DNA of 64,000 bases from positions 1-64,000 of the forward strand of contig JBBRNO010000003.1 in the NCBI GenBank assembly GCA_038230275.1, written 5' to 3'. Below the pieces are notes generated by a model. The model did no database searches. It saw only the letters and a program-made list of their open reading frames with translations, and was not told the DNA's origin. Numbering within the stretch: position 1 is the first letter of the stretch; every line of letters starts with the position of its first letter. The DNA is from JANXXV01 sp038230275 (GTDB taxonomy: Bacteria > Acidobacteriota > Terriglobia > Bryobacterales > Bryobacteraceae). Positions 44,917-53,999 of the stretch are shown one piece after another. A program made the translations under genes and the position numbers.

Positions 44917-46269
44917 CTACGACCCCAGTTCCGTACGAATAGCAGTCGCAATCCTCTCGGCGAAGTGCTCTACCTGGGCCAGCTCCGGACCTTCCACCAT
45001 CACCCTTGCCAGCGGTTCGGTACCGGAAAACCTGACCAGGACGCGGCCCGCATCGCCAAAACTCGCCTCCGCCAGCCGGATCTCTTCCTGCACGCCTGGC
45101 AGCTCGGCCAGCGGCTTGCGGTTCTTCACCCGCACGTTCACCAGCAGTTGTGGATAGATCTGCAACCGGCTGGTCAGGTCATCCAGATCGCGCCCGCTTG
45201 TCTGCACAATCTCCATCACCCGCAACGCTGTCAGCATGCCATCGCCGGTGGTGGCGAATTCGCGAAAGATCACGTGACCCGATTGCTCGCCGCCGATTGG
45301 AGCACCGCGCCGTACCATCTCTTCAAGCACGTACTTGTCGCCCACCGGAGTCCGCACCAGCTGAATCCCGCCCTCTCGCAACGCGCGCTCCAGACCCAGG
45401 TTAGACATCACCGTGGCCACCACAATCGGGCGGCTGTCTGACGCCGCCAGCTTCCCGTTCGCGTGCATCGAGTTCGCCAGCACCAACAGCACCGAATCAC
45501 CGTCGATGATCTTGCCCGAATGCGACACCAGAATGGCGCGGTCCGCGTCCCCGTCGAAAGCAACCCCGATGTCCGCCTGCTGCTTGAGCACTTCCGCCCG
45601 CAGGTTTTCCACGTGCAGCGCGCCGCTGTTCAGATTGATGTTCCGGCCATTGGGCGCGCATCCTACCGCGATGACGTTGGCACCCAGCCGTTCGAACAGT
45701 TCGGTGGCCAGATGCGAGGCGGCACCGTTGGCGCAGTCCAGAACCACCTTGCGCCCCGCGAAGGAACAAGAAACCGTGGAGGCTAGATAGTCGACGTAAG
45801 CCTTGTCCAGCGTCTCGTCCACTTGCAGTTGCGCCGCCACCGGCTCCAGGCCGGCTTCGCGCAGGGCAAAGATCTCCGCCTCAATCAGCAGTTCCTGGTC
45901 GTCCGGTAGCTTGAAGCCGGAATGATCGAACGCCTTTAGTCCGTTGTCCTGATAAGGATTGTGAGAAGCCGAGATCATCACGCCGGCGACGAAGTGCTGC
46001 GTCCGCGTTAGATAGGCCACGCCCGGCGTAGTAATCAGCCCGGCGAACCGAGCCTTAATCCCGCGCTGTGCCAAACCTCCAGCCACTTGCGCCGCAAGCC
46101 ATGGTCCAGACTCGCGAGTATCCATCCCGATCACCACTTCCGGGTCCGGATCGTGCTCCCTTGCCCAATGCCCCAGAGCGCTGCCAAATGCGTACGCGGT
46201 TGCGGGATCGAGCGGAAACTCGCCTGCGACGCCGCGAATGCCGTCAGTTCCAAATAGTTGTCTAGCCAT
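44917..46269 (-). CDS. glmM: Phosphoglucosamine mutase
   Basis: 450 residues, full length. It converts glucosamine-6-phosphate to glucosamine-1-phosphate for UDP-GlcNAc synthesis. Seen: entry FGTDGIRGVAGEFPLDPATA, active Ser loop VMISASHNPYQDNGLKAFD, metal site FDGDADRAILV, GGEQSGHVIF sugar loop, and phosphate site RFSGTEPLARVMVEG. Last of the cdaA-cdaR-glmM operon, 8 bases after the YbbR gene. CdaA and CdaR homologues are known to interact with GlmM in Firmicutes, and the same order here supports a conserved link. Confidence 0.95.
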   Translation of the reverse strand: MARQLFGTDGIRGVAGEFPLDPATAYAFGSALGHWAREHDPDPEVVIGMDTRESGPWLAAQVAGGLAQRGIKARFAGLITTPGVAYLTRTQHFVAGVMISASHNPYQDNGLKAFDHSGFKLPDDQELLIEAEIFALREAGLEPVAAQLQVDETLDKAYVDYLASTVSCSFAGRKVVLDCANGAASHLATELFERLGANVIAVGCAPNGRNINLNSGALHVENLRAEVLKQQADIGVAFDGDADRAILVSHSGKIIDGDSVLLVLANSMHANGKLAASDSRPIVVATVMSNLGLERALREGGIQLVRTPVGDKYVLEEMVRRGAPIGGEQSGHVIFREFATTGDGMLTALRVMEIVQTSGRDLDDLTSRLQIYPQLLVNVRVKNRKPLAELPGVQEEIRLAEASFGDAGRVLVRFSGTEPLARVMVEGPELAQVEHFAERIATAIRTELGS

Positions 46270-46277
46270 CTAAAGAA

Positions 46278-46943
46278 TTAGTTCTGCCTCACTGGTATTT
46301 TCTCCAGGATGACACGAACCACCACCGTGGGGGAACCTTCAAAGCGGACCTGCGAATCGGAAACATAGGCGGACACACGGAACTCACCGCTGCTGACGGT
46401 GCCCGAAAGGTCAATCGCGTCGGTGGGCACCGCGGAGACAAGCTGCACCCTGCTCTCCGGACCGGCAATGGGAAGCACTGGCGGCGAAGTCTCCATATGC
46501 GCTACTCGATATCCCTGCGGGGGCGGCCCTTCAAATCGCGGTTCCACCGGGACGTTGCGCTTCAACCGCTTTTCAAATCGCAACCGGATTTGGGACGGCA
46601 CGGCACGAGTCAATATGATACCTGCCGGAAGGCTTACCGTCGATTGATCGAGTGTAAATGTGTGTTCGCCCGGGCGGACAACCGGCGCCAGGTTCAACAC
46701 CACGGCTGCCTGTGCCAGATCGCTGGTGCGCATGCGCGCCGAAGGACCGCGGACCTTCAAATAGAGCCGGTCCGCCACCTCCGTGGTGATCTCCAGATCG
46801 CGCGGCATGTTCCTGAATTCCACGGGAACGTCGATGGATGCCGCAGTCTCCGATTCAGCCACGAACGCAAACCAGAGCACGACGGAAAGCAGTAGCGAGA
46901 ACAGCTTCCAACTCACATTAACCGTCAGGAAACGCTTCAGCAT
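46278..46943 (-). CDS. cdaR: YbbR/CdaR-like domain protein
   Basis: 221 residues, start shares one base with the cdaA stop. N-terminal membrane anchor WKLFSLLLSVVLWFAFVAES followed by two YbbR repeats (IDVPVEFRNMPRDLEITTEV; FEKRLKRNVPVEPRFEGPPP), with a GPSARMRTSDL-type loop between. CdaR homologues regulate the c-di-AMP synthase from the outer side of the membrane. Shorter than the 4-repeat Firmicute protein, as usual outside that phylum. Confidence 0.88.
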   Translation of the reverse strand: MLKRFLTVNVSWKLFSLLLSVVLWFAFVAESETAASIDVPVEFRNMPRDLEITTEVADRLYLKVRGPSARMRTSDLAQAAVVLNLAPVVRPGEHTFTLDQSTVSLPAGIILTRAVPSQIRLRFEKRLKRNVPVEPRFEGPPPQGYRVAHMETSPPVLPIAGPESRVQLVSAVPTDAIDLSGTVSSGEFRVSAYVSDSQVRFEGSPTVVVRVILEKIPVRQN

Positions 46944-47812
46944 CAGTCTGAAAACCCATCCTGACTGGCCACCTGATCTTCGGCGGGCGGCAAGGCCAAG
47001 CTTTTCGGAATCAGCGCCTCATTCCGGCGTGTCAGATGATCCGCAATGCGATGCTCCAGTTCCTCCTGGGATACATCGAGTTCAATTTCGCCAAAGGCCG
47101 CCACAGACATGCGGCCAGTCTCTTCGGAAACCACCAGCGCCAGACAGTCGGTCTCTTCGGTGACGCCAATTGCCGCCCGATGTCGCGTCCCCAGCTTGCG
47201 GGCGATAACCGGCTTGACGCTCAATGGCAGGAAGCACGCGGCGGCGGCGACGCGGTCTCCCTTCACAATCACTGCACCGTCGTGCAGCGCGCTGCCGTTC
47301 TGAAAGATGGACAGCAGCAGGTCGCGCGACAGCGTGGCGTCCAAAGCAACTCCGCTCTCAATGAAAGTACGCAACCCAATGTCCCGCTCCACCACTACAA
47401 GAGCGCCGGTCTTGGTCTGCGAAAGCTGTGCCAGCGCGAGTACGATCTCCTCGGCAAATTCGCGGCGATGCAAGCGCCCGCCCAGAGTCAACATCCGTCT
47501 GCGGCCAATGCGGGCGAGCAGCCGCCGCAGCTCCGACTGGAACATCACAATCAGCGCGATGGGCGCATACGGAGCCATGCTGACCAGAATGCCGCGCAGC
47601 AGTTCCAGCCCCACGTAGACCGATGCCAAGTAGGTGCCCAGCAGCATGGTCACGCCGACTAGAATGTGGGCCGACCGCCGTCCGCGCACGATCATCAGGA
47701 ACTGGTAAATCAAAACGGCAACCACCAGAATGTCGATGAGGCCAATCCAGGTCAGGCGCGGCTGCGAAGGCAGAACCGGCGAGTTGAGAATTGGAGGCAG
47801 CAGCATCAGCAT
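46943..47812 (-). CDS. cdaA: Diadenylate cyclase CdaA
   Basis: 289 residues. Three N-terminal membrane helices (IGLIDILVVAVLIYQFLMIV, ILVGVTMLLGTYLASVYVG, SMAPYAPIALIVMFQSELRR) precede a DAC domain with both signatures: NGSALHDGAVIV (DGA) and KLGTRHRAAIGVTEETDCLA (RHR). It makes c-di-AMP from two ATP. 12 bp after the DUF362 stop. One of the clearest functional assignments in the window. Confidence 0.95.
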   Translation of the reverse strand: MLMLLPPILNSPVLPSQPRLTWIGLIDILVVAVLIYQFLMIVRGRRSAHILVGVTMLLGTYLASVYVGLELLRGILVSMAPYAPIALIVMFQSELRRLLARIGRRRMLTLGGRLHRREFAEEIVLALAQLSQTKTGALVVVERDIGLRTFIESGVALDATLSRDLLLSIFQNGSALHDGAVIVKGDRVAAAACFLPLSVKPVIARKLGTRHRAAIGVTEETDCLALVVSEETGRMSVAAFGEIELDVSQEELEHRIADHLTRRNEALIPKSLALPPAEDQVASQDGFSD

Positions 47813-47823
47813 GGGAACGGTCT

Positions 47824-48942
47824 CTACTTAGAATCGAAGACGTAACGGGCTTGCGCGATGGAAATACCACGAACATCGATGCGGCTTAGGTCGGCCGAGC
47901 CGACGCCGATGGCCTCAGCCAGTTTCAAGGTATTGTCGCAGGTGCGGAAGGGAGCCGTGCCGCGGTCCGCACGAGGATCGTAACCCATCACCGCCGTGCC
48001 CACTGCATCGGTGGTCACGCCGTTGGTGCCCAGAATCAGCAAGCCTGGATGCACCAGCCGTAGCCCCTTGATCCATGGACCTTCGCCACCGGCAACCGAA
48101 TCCACGCCGTCGATGAAGGCGATATCGATTGGCCGCGCGGCGTTGAGGTCGGCCGTGATTCGCGGCATGCGGTATCCCGGTTCCCGGCTGGAGGCGGGAT
48201 CGATTTCCGGCAGTGCCGCTTTGGATGGTTGCCGTTTCCCGAAGTGGCAAGTGTTCACGCGGCCCGAGGCGGGATTCTCATTCGGCGTGTCAACGCCCGC
48301 ATCGTCCCCGTAAATGGAAGCCGGAGTATTTCCAAAGCAGTTCTTCATGGACAGTGTGACGCCGCAAGTGGCATGATTTTTCAACTTTGCCATGGAAATA
48401 AATACGTCGGTATCCTCAAAAGCCTGATTCAGCTCATAGGCGGGGAAAATATAACCGCCCGAAGGCACTTTGAACCGGGAATACTTCTTGCTCTTGCCCA
48501 GCGCATTGGTGTTCTCAAATTCCACCTTCGGCGCGGCGGTCTGCAGTGCACGGACGTTCCAGCCGGAATCGAGCAGGTATTCTTCCAACGGCCCAGAGGA
48601 GGCCCAGGCACTTTCCACCAACCGGACGCGCTTTGCGCCGGCGCGCCCCAGAACGTGGACCATGGCGCCCACCGTCTTGGGATGCGTATAATGCGTGAGG
48701 CCCAGCGCTTTTCCTTGAAACTTTAGTGCCGGACTACCAGTCAAATTGAGCTTGATGGTAACGGTCTTGTTGGCAACCCTGCTGTCGAGTCCGCCGAGCT
48801 GGTCGAACATCGTGCCCAGAATTTTGGAGAGGTCTTCCTCATAGGACGCGCAGCGGGCGATGGAGACGGGCGGCGCGGGCGCTTGCTTGGCGCGAAGTAC
48901 CGTTGCGCCGGCGGCAAAGGCTAAGAGTTCGCGGCGAGTCAT
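47824..48942 (-). CDS. DUF362 domain protein, Tat-type leader
   Basis: 372 residues. Leader TRRELLAFAAGATVLRAK; DUF362 body with KTVTIKLNLTGSPALKF, HPKTVGAMVHVLGRAGAKRV, VFISMAKLKNHATCGVTLSM, KNCFGNTPASIYGDDAG and TNGVTTDAVGTAVMGYDPRA. DUF362 proteins of this type occur in ferredoxin-less, exported forms in Acidobacteria; function unknown. It directly precedes cdaA by 12 bp, so it may be co-transcribed with the c-di-AMP operon. Confidence 0.82.
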   Translation of the reverse strand: MTRRELLAFAAGATVLRAKQAPAPPVSIARCASYEEDLSKILGTMFDQLGGLDSRVANKTVTIKLNLTGSPALKFQGKALGLTHYTHPKTVGAMVHVLGRAGAKRVRLVESAWASSGPLEEYLLDSGWNVRALQTAAPKVEFENTNALGKSKKYSRFKVPSGGYIFPAYELNQAFEDTDVFISMAKLKNHATCGVTLSMKNCFGNTPASIYGDDAGVDTPNENPASGRVNTCHFGKRQPSKAALPEIDPASSREPGYRMPRITADLNAARPIDIAFIDGVDSVAGGEGPWIKGLRLVHPGLLILGTNGVTTDAVGTAVMGYDPRADRGTAPFRTCDNTLKLAEAIGVGSADLSRIDVRGISIAQARYVFDSK

Positions 48943-48987
48943 GTCATCAGTTTAGTGCAATCCTAGTAAAGAAACCTGGAGGTAATT

Positions 48988-49413
48988 ATGAAAAGAACAG
49001 CGACCGCCGAATGGCGCGGTGGACTCAAAGACGGCAAGGGCGATATTTCCACCCAAAGCGGTGTGCTTGCCAAGACGCAATACTCGTTCGGAACTCGCTT
49101 TGATCAGGGGGTTGGCACCAATCCGGAAGAGCTGATCGCGGCGGCCCATGCCGGATGTTTTGCCATGGCGCTTTCGATGATTCTGGGTGAGGCGAAGATG
49201 GTGGCTGAACTGATCCATGTTACCGCGACCGTTTCGCTTGAGAACGTGGAAACCGGCTGGACTATCACCGAGAGCCACCTGGACCTGAAGGCGAAGATCC
49301 CCGGCGCGGATAAGGACGCCTTCGAGACGGCTGCGAAGAATGCAAAGGCCGGCTGTCCGATTTCCAGATTGATGACCGCGAAAGTCACGATGGATGCAAC
49401 GCTTGAAGCTTAA
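48988..49413 (+). CDS. osmC: OsmC family peroxiredoxin
   Basis: 141 residues. Two catalytic Cys in AAHAGCFAMALSMIL and AKAGCPISRLM, an early Arg-bearing ATAEWRGGLKDGKGD strand, and TNPEELIAAAHAG, all typical of OsmC/OhrB-type organic hydroperoxide reductases. GGAGG lies eight bases before ATG 48988. The stop overlaps the convergent YCF48-like gene by 4 bp. Detoxifies organic hydroperoxides (family knowledge). Confidence 0.93.
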   Translation: MKRTATAEWRGGLKDGKGDISTQSGVLAKTQYSFGTRFDQGVGTNPEELIAAAHAGCFAMALSMILGEAKMVAELIHVTATVSLENVETGWTITESHLDLKAKIPGADKDAFETAAKNAKAGCPISRLMTAKVTMDATLEA

Positions 49414-50510
49414 TTTGTCAGTCTGAGTATCATGCCCGTGTCGGTTGCCATCCAGATATGGGTGGCATCCACCGCGGACAGCATGACGCGCCTGGCCACG
49501 GCGCGATAATCCACTGGCATGTCCGTCCAGGTCTTCAAATCGTCGCTGCGCAATACTTTCACCGGTCCGGGTACAGGGGAATAAGCAAGCAGTCCGGTTG
49601 GTTGAAAGCCGGCGGCATAGCCGGGTCCACCATCGGGCAGGGCGACATCGGTGATGGCCCGATCCTTCCTGCGCAAGACGGTGGAGTTCCTGCCGGTATT
49701 CAAATCCAGTTGCAGCACCTCCGACGGCCAATCGAAAAAGTTCTCGAACTCCAGCAAGGCTAAACCTTGTCCCTTTTTTCCGAGGCGGAAGCGAAGGACT
49801 TGCCCGAACATGGAAGCCATCTGCGGCGACCAGGTTTTACCCGAGTCCTTGGTTTCCAGGAAGACCGAGACTGTAGGCTTTTCACGCCAGCGGTTCGGTT
49901 CCAGTTCCATCCAGGTTGGAAGATCGCGCCCGAAACGGTTCGGTGGACGGGATCTGCCGACGATGAGACCCGTCTTGGGCGAGTTGAATTCCATCCAGTT
50001 GAATGTCGTGTAATCGGCATTCAGCTTGACGTCTTCGGCGGCCTGTAGTTTCTCCCACGTCTTGCCGCCGTCTTTCGTCTCGAGGATAGTCTTCGCCTCA
50101 CCCAGCGCCCAGCCGTGCCCGGCGGTTACAAAGTAGACCGTATGCAATCCTTTGCGCTTGTAGATCCGCTTCCAGGTTCTGCCGGCCTCATCGGTGAACC
50201 AGATGCCGCCGCCGGTGACCATCCAGCCTGATTGATCGTTGAGGAAGAACACCGAGGTGCCCACTTCTTTGGTGGTGACGAAGGTCCAGGTCTTCCCGCC
50301 ATCGCTGGTAACCACCGCCGTGGGAACCACCGACCTCTTTTCTAGCAAATAGCCAACGGCGACGCCGCGCGTGGCGGATGCGAATTGCAGATCGTTGATG
50401 GTGAGAGATGAGCGGTCTTTATCGTGAAAGAACTGGACCGTCCAGCGGCTGTCGGCGAAGGCCGTTTGGCCAAGACAGCACAGCAGGGCAATTTGCAAGA
50501 ACCGTAACAC
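49410..50510 (-). CDS. YCF48/BNR-repeat beta-propeller protein
   Basis: 366 residues. Signal peptide FLQIALLCCLGQTAFADS, then repeats with SxDxGxTW-like loops: VVTSDGGKTWTFVTT, FTDEAGRTWKRIYKR, LETKDGGKTWEKLQ and LETKDSGKTWSPQ. These match photosystem-II-assembly YCF48-type and sialidase-like (BNR) propellers, without catalytic residues for sialidase. Probably a secreted or periplasmic binding protein. Three bases after the GAF gene. Confidence 0.82.
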   Translation of the reverse strand: MLRFLQIALLCCLGQTAFADSRWTVQFFHDKDRSSLTINDLQFASATRGVAVGYLLEKRSVVPTAVVTSDGGKTWTFVTTKEVGTSVFFLNDQSGWMVTGGGIWFTDEAGRTWKRIYKRKGLHTVYFVTAGHGWALGEAKTILETKDGGKTWEKLQAAEDVKLNADYTTFNWMEFNSPKTGLIVGRSRPPNRFGRDLPTWMELEPNRWREKPTVSVFLETKDSGKTWSPQMASMFGQVLRFRLGKKGQGLALLEFENFFDWPSEVLQLDLNTGRNSTVLRRKDRAITDVALPDGGPGYAAGFQPTGLLAYSPVPGPVKVLRSDDLKTWTDMPVDYRAVARRVMLSAVDATHIWMATDTGMILRLTN

Positions 50511-50513
50511 GGC

Positions 50514-51107
50514 TTAAGCCCGCTTCACGCCGGCGTTGAAGACGAGTTCGGTATGGTTGCCCGGCTCCACTCCAGACGCGGCCAGACGCGCCAGCATCAA
50601 CAAGCATCCCACTTGCTCTCCGACGGTGGTCAGCAACTCCATCTCAATCCCCGTATGCGAGTGAATGGCGCGGTGCTGCACGTTGATAACGCCTACCACT
50701 TTGTTGCGTGAAATCACCGGCGCCGATAGGAATGCTTCAAACGTATCTTCGGGTAGATCGCTAAAGTATTTGAACCGCGGATCGTTGTAGGCCTCGCGCG
50801 AAATGGCCAGCAGACGGCGTTCCCGCGCCACCCATCCGGTGAGACCTTCATTCAGTTTGAGACTGATTTTGCCCAGACCGGCGGGATGCGGCGAGTTCGT
50901 CGCGCACAACACCAGACGATCGTTATCGAGCAGGTAAACCAGGCACGAATCGCATTCCATAAATTCCACGACGAGAGAAACGATTCCCTGCAAGACTTCC
51001 TGCAAGCTCATTTCCCGCACCATGAAGCGGCTGATTTTCTGGAACAGGCGCAACTGTTGTTCGGTGCGCTCGAGCTTCTGTTCCAGGTCTTTTACCCGAT
51101 TGGACAC
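50514..51107 (-). CDS. GAF-domain protein with N-terminal coiled coil
   Basis: 197 residues. Short coiled coil VKDLEQKLERTEQQLRLFQK, then a GAF fold: QEVLQGIVSLVVEFMECDSC, LVYLLDNDRLVLCATNSP, LNEGLTGWVARERRLLAIS, APVISRNKVVGVINVQHRA. No output domain, so a stand-alone sensor that may bind a small ligand or work with an unlinked kinase or phosphodiesterase. Ends AGVKRA, adjacent to the YCF48 gene. Confidence 0.88.
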   Translation of the reverse strand: MSNRVKDLEQKLERTEQQLRLFQKISRFMVREMSLQEVLQGIVSLVVEFMECDSCLVYLLDNDRLVLCATNSPHPAGLGKISLKLNEGLTGWVARERRLLAISREAYNDPRFKYFSDLPEDTFEAFLSAPVISRNKVVGVINVQHRAIHSHTGIEMELLTTVGEQVGCLLMLARLAASGVEPGNHTELVFNAGVKRA

Positions 51108-51126
51108 TCCCTATATTATCGCGCTA

Positions 51127-51915
51127 TTAAATCTTGTCTAAACCTTCCGTCAATTCGACGTAGGTTCCAAACGGATCGGTGAAGAAGGCGATTGAGATTC
51201 CCAGCGCGGGCACCTTGCGGTAGGGGACATCGAACTTCACGCCGCCCGCTTCGAGTTTCTTGCAGAAGGCTTCGAGATTCTTCACCTCAAAGCCGATGTG
51301 ATCCAGCGAGCGGCCCTTGGTGGGAAGGTCGGTGCCGGGCGCCTCGGCTAGCGAGAAGGTGAGGTTGACACCGGGGAGATCGGCTGCTTCAAACCTGCCT
51401 CGCTTGCCACCGATGGCGCTGAACGTCTGCACGTACCAGGCTTTGGTCTCGTCCACGTTTTTGGTATAGAAATGAATGTGGTGGAAGACGACGGGCATGG
51501 TGAGTGCTTTGTCTTCGCTGATCTCAATCTTGAGTTTGTCCGGCCCCATTACAAAAAACTGAACGCCATTGACGTTGTCTTCCACGGAAAAACCGGCGTC
51601 GACCATTGTCTTGCGATAGCCCTTCAAATCCCGAACTTTGACACCGAAATGCGGAACGGTAGATTCCACGGAACCTCCGGTGGGTTCGGCTTTCTTCAGA
51701 AATATGAGCGCGCCGGGGATTTTCATGACCTCGATATTGGCGAGCATCACCGGAGTTGCGCCCATCTGCTTCACCCAGAATTGTTTCTGCGCGTCGATGT
51801 CGTGGACGTTTAAGTGGAGGTGGCCCATGGCTACGCCGGAGGTGAAGGGGACCACCTGCGCGAGGGAAGGAAGAACGGCCGCGGCCGTGAGTAGGAACAA
51901 GGACAGAGGTTTCAC
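51127..51915 (-). CDS. Secreted VOC (glyoxalase-like) protein
   Basis: 262 residues. Signal peptide LSLFLLTAAAVLPSLAQVVP; two VOC beta-alpha-beta repeats: GHLHLNVHDIDAQKQFWVKQ with PGALIFLKKAEPTGG, and HHIHFYTKNVDETKAWYVQT with LDHIGFEVKNLEAFCKKLEA. Metal-ligand His/Glu positions are present in both (HLHL, VELTEGLD; HIHF, DHIGF). Exported VOC proteins are common in Acidobacteria; substrate unknown. Confidence 0.85.
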   Translation of the reverse strand: MKPLSLFLLTAAAVLPSLAQVVPFTSGVAMGHLHLNVHDIDAQKQFWVKQMGATPVMLANIEVMKIPGALIFLKKAEPTGGSVESTVPHFGVKVRDLKGYRKTMVDAGFSVEDNVNGVQFFVMGPDKLKIEISEDKALTMPVVFHHIHFYTKNVDETKAWYVQTFSAIGGKRGRFEAADLPGVNLTFSLAEAPGTDLPTKGRSLDHIGFEVKNLEAFCKKLEAGGVKFDVPYRKVPALGISIAFFTDPFGTYVELTEGLDKI

Positions 51916-52195
51916 GATGCAGTCAGCGTATCACGAGAGCTCTGGCGGCTAAAAGCGAAAGCGGATCAAGCCGGTTAACCATCGCTTGCAGCCAGGCATC
52001 CCGAACCTCCAGAAAAATGCCCGGCGGCCGAGCGGTGCCAGGCGAAGTGAACACTCTACTTCTGGTTAAAACTCAAGGTTGGGAGATTCGACGGGCGTCG
52101 ACCGGGCACGGCAGACATTCCATAAGCGATGGCAAAAAAAAAGGCTTAGCGGTTTTGAGATTTTTGAAAATAGTTGTGAATGCCTTTTCGGACGG
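51916..52195. terminator. Intergenic region with AT-rich hairpin before anti-sigma-like gene stop
   Basis: 280 bp without a gene. At 52139-52188 AAAAGGC pairs with GCCTTTT, with an inner TTTT/AAAA pairing (52153-52156 with 52067-type AAAA at 52167-52170), preceded on the plus strand by an A9 run. In the minus direction the stem is followed by T9, so it fits an intrinsic terminator for the sigma/anti-sigma operon. Nothing else stands out. Confidence 0.45.
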
Positions 52196-53137
52196 CTACT
52201 GCACCGCATTAGCCGCGGCGATTGCCAACTCCCTGTTTATCTTCCCGCTGAGAAGGTAAACACGATCGGGGACACTCCAGATCACGCTGAGGCGTCGCTG
52301 CGATCCGTCATTCTCCATCTCATAAATTAGCGTCGCCGGACCCGAGTTCAACACAATTTGCTCCAGAGTTACGGATGCGTCGAAGTTTGCAATCGGCGCA
52401 AGCCATGGAGGTGCGGTACCCCTCTGTTGTGCCAAGCGCTGAGCTTCCTCCGGGCTGACGCCAAGGACCCGCAGCCAAAGCGCGGAGAACGCGGGAAAGT
52501 CGAAGGTGGAAGGCGCGGAGAGCGTGAGTGGCAGGCTTTGGGCAAAGATAATATCGGGCCATTCGGCGATCGTAACCATGCCAGTGTGCAGCGTCAGCTT
52601 CGCTCCATCCCATTGCGGCGGCACCGTTTGGTCCGCGATGCCTACTTTTCGCAGCGCCAATTCCAGGTCGGCAGTGTGAATGACGGTTCCAGCGGACATG
52701 CTGAACGCTGTCGAGAGCCGGGGATCGCCCGAGAGCACGCCCGCATGCGGCAGACGTGGAACGTAGCGGACGCGCCAGCGAACTTCCTCTACATTCCGGG
52801 CTGGGATTGGCGGAATGGGAAGTCCCACCAGACTGATTTTGGGCGCAGGAATGCCCTGTGGCCATCGGTTCACCTGGATGAAGGCCACGCGGCGGACCGT
52901 CAGGAATTGCCAGAGTTGCTGAGCGACTCCTCGTCCGTCCGGGCTTAACAGAACTGTGGCAATGATTAATGCGGCAGCCGCGGCCCATGCCGGCCAGCGC
53001 ATCCAGCGCACGGTACCACGGTCATCGGCGGCACGCGCACGGAATCGCAAAAGTGCCGCTGAGGCATCGGGCTGCCAAGTTTCCGGCGGGTTCAGCCGTG
53101 AGAGTTCTTTCTCAACCAACAGGTTAGCGTTCTCCAT
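52196..53137 (-). CDS. Putative anti-sigma factor, one membrane helix
   Basis: 313 residues, ATG 53137, overlapping the sigma gene's end by 14 bp. The cytoplasmic N-terminus (LVEKELSRLNPPETWQPDAS) has no zinc-binding anti-sigma motif. A membrane helix (MRWPAWAAAAALIIATVLLS, about 47-66) separates it from a ~240-residue extracytoplasmic part with DUF4367-like features (FIQVNRWPQGIPAPKISLVG, WSGVPDRVYLLSGKINREL-like end). Position after an ECF sigma gene is the main basis for the anti-sigma call. Confidence 0.65.
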   Translation of the reverse strand: MENANLLVEKELSRLNPPETWQPDASAALLRFRARAADDRGTVRWMRWPAWAAAAALIIATVLLSPDGRGVAQQLWQFLTVRRVAFIQVNRWPQGIPAPKISLVGLPIPPIPARNVEEVRWRVRYVPRLPHAGVLSGDPRLSTAFSMSAGTVIHTADLELALRKVGIADQTVPPQWDGAKLTLHTGMVTIAEWPDIIFAQSLPLTLSAPSTFDFPAFSALWLRVLGVSPEEAQRLAQQRGTAPPWLAPIANFDASVTLEQIVLNSGPATLIYEMENDGSQRRLSVIWSVPDRVYLLSGKINRELAIAAANAVQ

Positions 53138-53633
53138 AACGATTCACGTACTCCTTTCGGAAAGCCGAATCCGCACGCGCCAGCAGCGTCCCCACTGAAT
53201 TTGGATTCAGCACCAATACTGCCGCGATCTCAGCGAGACTGTAGCCCTCACTTCGAAGCATTAGCAACTCAGACTGGGCCGGTTTCAGCGCCACCAGAAC
53301 CCGTCTTACGCGCGTGCGCTGCTCCAACTGCTGCGCCGCTTGCTCGGGAGTCTGTGTCTCTCCCGGCGGCGGTGCCAGCGCTTCGTAGTGTTCCCGCCGC
53401 TTGCGTTTCTTCAGATCGTCGAGCGCGAGGCGGAAGCCTGTGCGGAACAGCCAACCGGCAAGGTTGTGATCCGAGGAAGGGGAATCGCGGTGGAGCTTCC
53501 AGAAAGCTTCCGACGCCAATTCCTCCGCACGTCCGGTGTCCCCCACCACACGGTAAAGCAGACGAGCCAATGGAGCGTAGTGTTCGGCAAAGAGCTGATC
53601 GAAACGGTCGGCTGGTTCGGTCTTCTGGGTCAC
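53124..53633 (-). CDS. ECF-type RNA polymerase sigma factor
   Basis: 169 residues from GTG 53633, chosen because sigma homology starts at DRFDQLFAEHYAPLARLLYR (the frame is open to 53732). Sigma-70 region 2: GDTGRAEELASEAFWKLHRD and NLAGWLFRTGFRLALDDLKK. Region 4: VLVALKPAQSELLMLRSEGY and SLAEIAAVLVLNPNSVGTLLARA. Cognate anti-sigma-like gene overlaps its 3' end. Probably responds to an envelope signal; target promoters unknown. Confidence 0.88.
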   Translation of the reverse strand: MTQKTEPADRFDQLFAEHYAPLARLLYRVVGDTGRAEELASEAFWKLHRDSPSSDHNLAGWLFRTGFRLALDDLKKRKRREHYEALAPPPGETQTPEQAAQQLEQRTRVRRVLVALKPAQSELLMLRSEGYSLAEIAAVLVLNPNSVGTLLARADSAFRKEYVNRYGER

Positions 53634-53663
53634 AACCGGGATATAAGAACTGGCTGGCACACT

Positions 53664-53695
53664 GTTATAACGACGCCCACCCGGGAAATTTGACA
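53664..53695 (-). promoter_or_regulatory. Possible ECF promoter of the sigma operon
   Basis: On the minus strand TGTCAA (53695-53690) is followed 18 bases on by GTTATAAC (53671-53664), 31 bases before the chosen GTG. GTTATAAC is self-complementary. The layout would fit autoregulation by the sigma factor; the boxes are my reading and not tested against a known motif. Confidence 0.3.
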
Positions 53696-53741
53696 GCGGT
53701 GGCTCGCTTACTCTGTGCCCAGGATTGTGCACATATGAAGC

Positions 53742-53905
53742 CTACCGTAACGCGGCTTGCGTCTTCTTGGGCAGCCTCGCCACCACCATGTCGTAGGACG
53801 CGCGAATCAATTGCTTGATCTCAGCGCGCGGCAGGGCATTGCCAGTTTGGAGCGATACCCACATTGCCCGGGCCATATACGGAGCATGGAACGGAATGCT
53901 GACGG
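53742..53905 (-). pseudogene. C-terminal remnant of MmcQ/YjbR-like protein
   Basis: The minus-strand frame ending at TAG 53742 reads PFHAPYMARAMWVSLQTGN and ALPRAEIKQLIRASYDMVVA, then RLPKKTQAALR. This matches the C-terminal third of MmcQ/YjbR (DUF419) proteins. Upstream residues belong to another frame without family similarity, so only a 3' fragment survives. Confidence 0.65.
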
Positions 53906-53999
53906 GCAGCGCGAGGATGAACGAGCGCCCATCCGTACAGCCGCGTTACCGGTTGGTTTGGATCCGGCGCCGCCCGACGTTCGGCGATGATGAGGCTTT

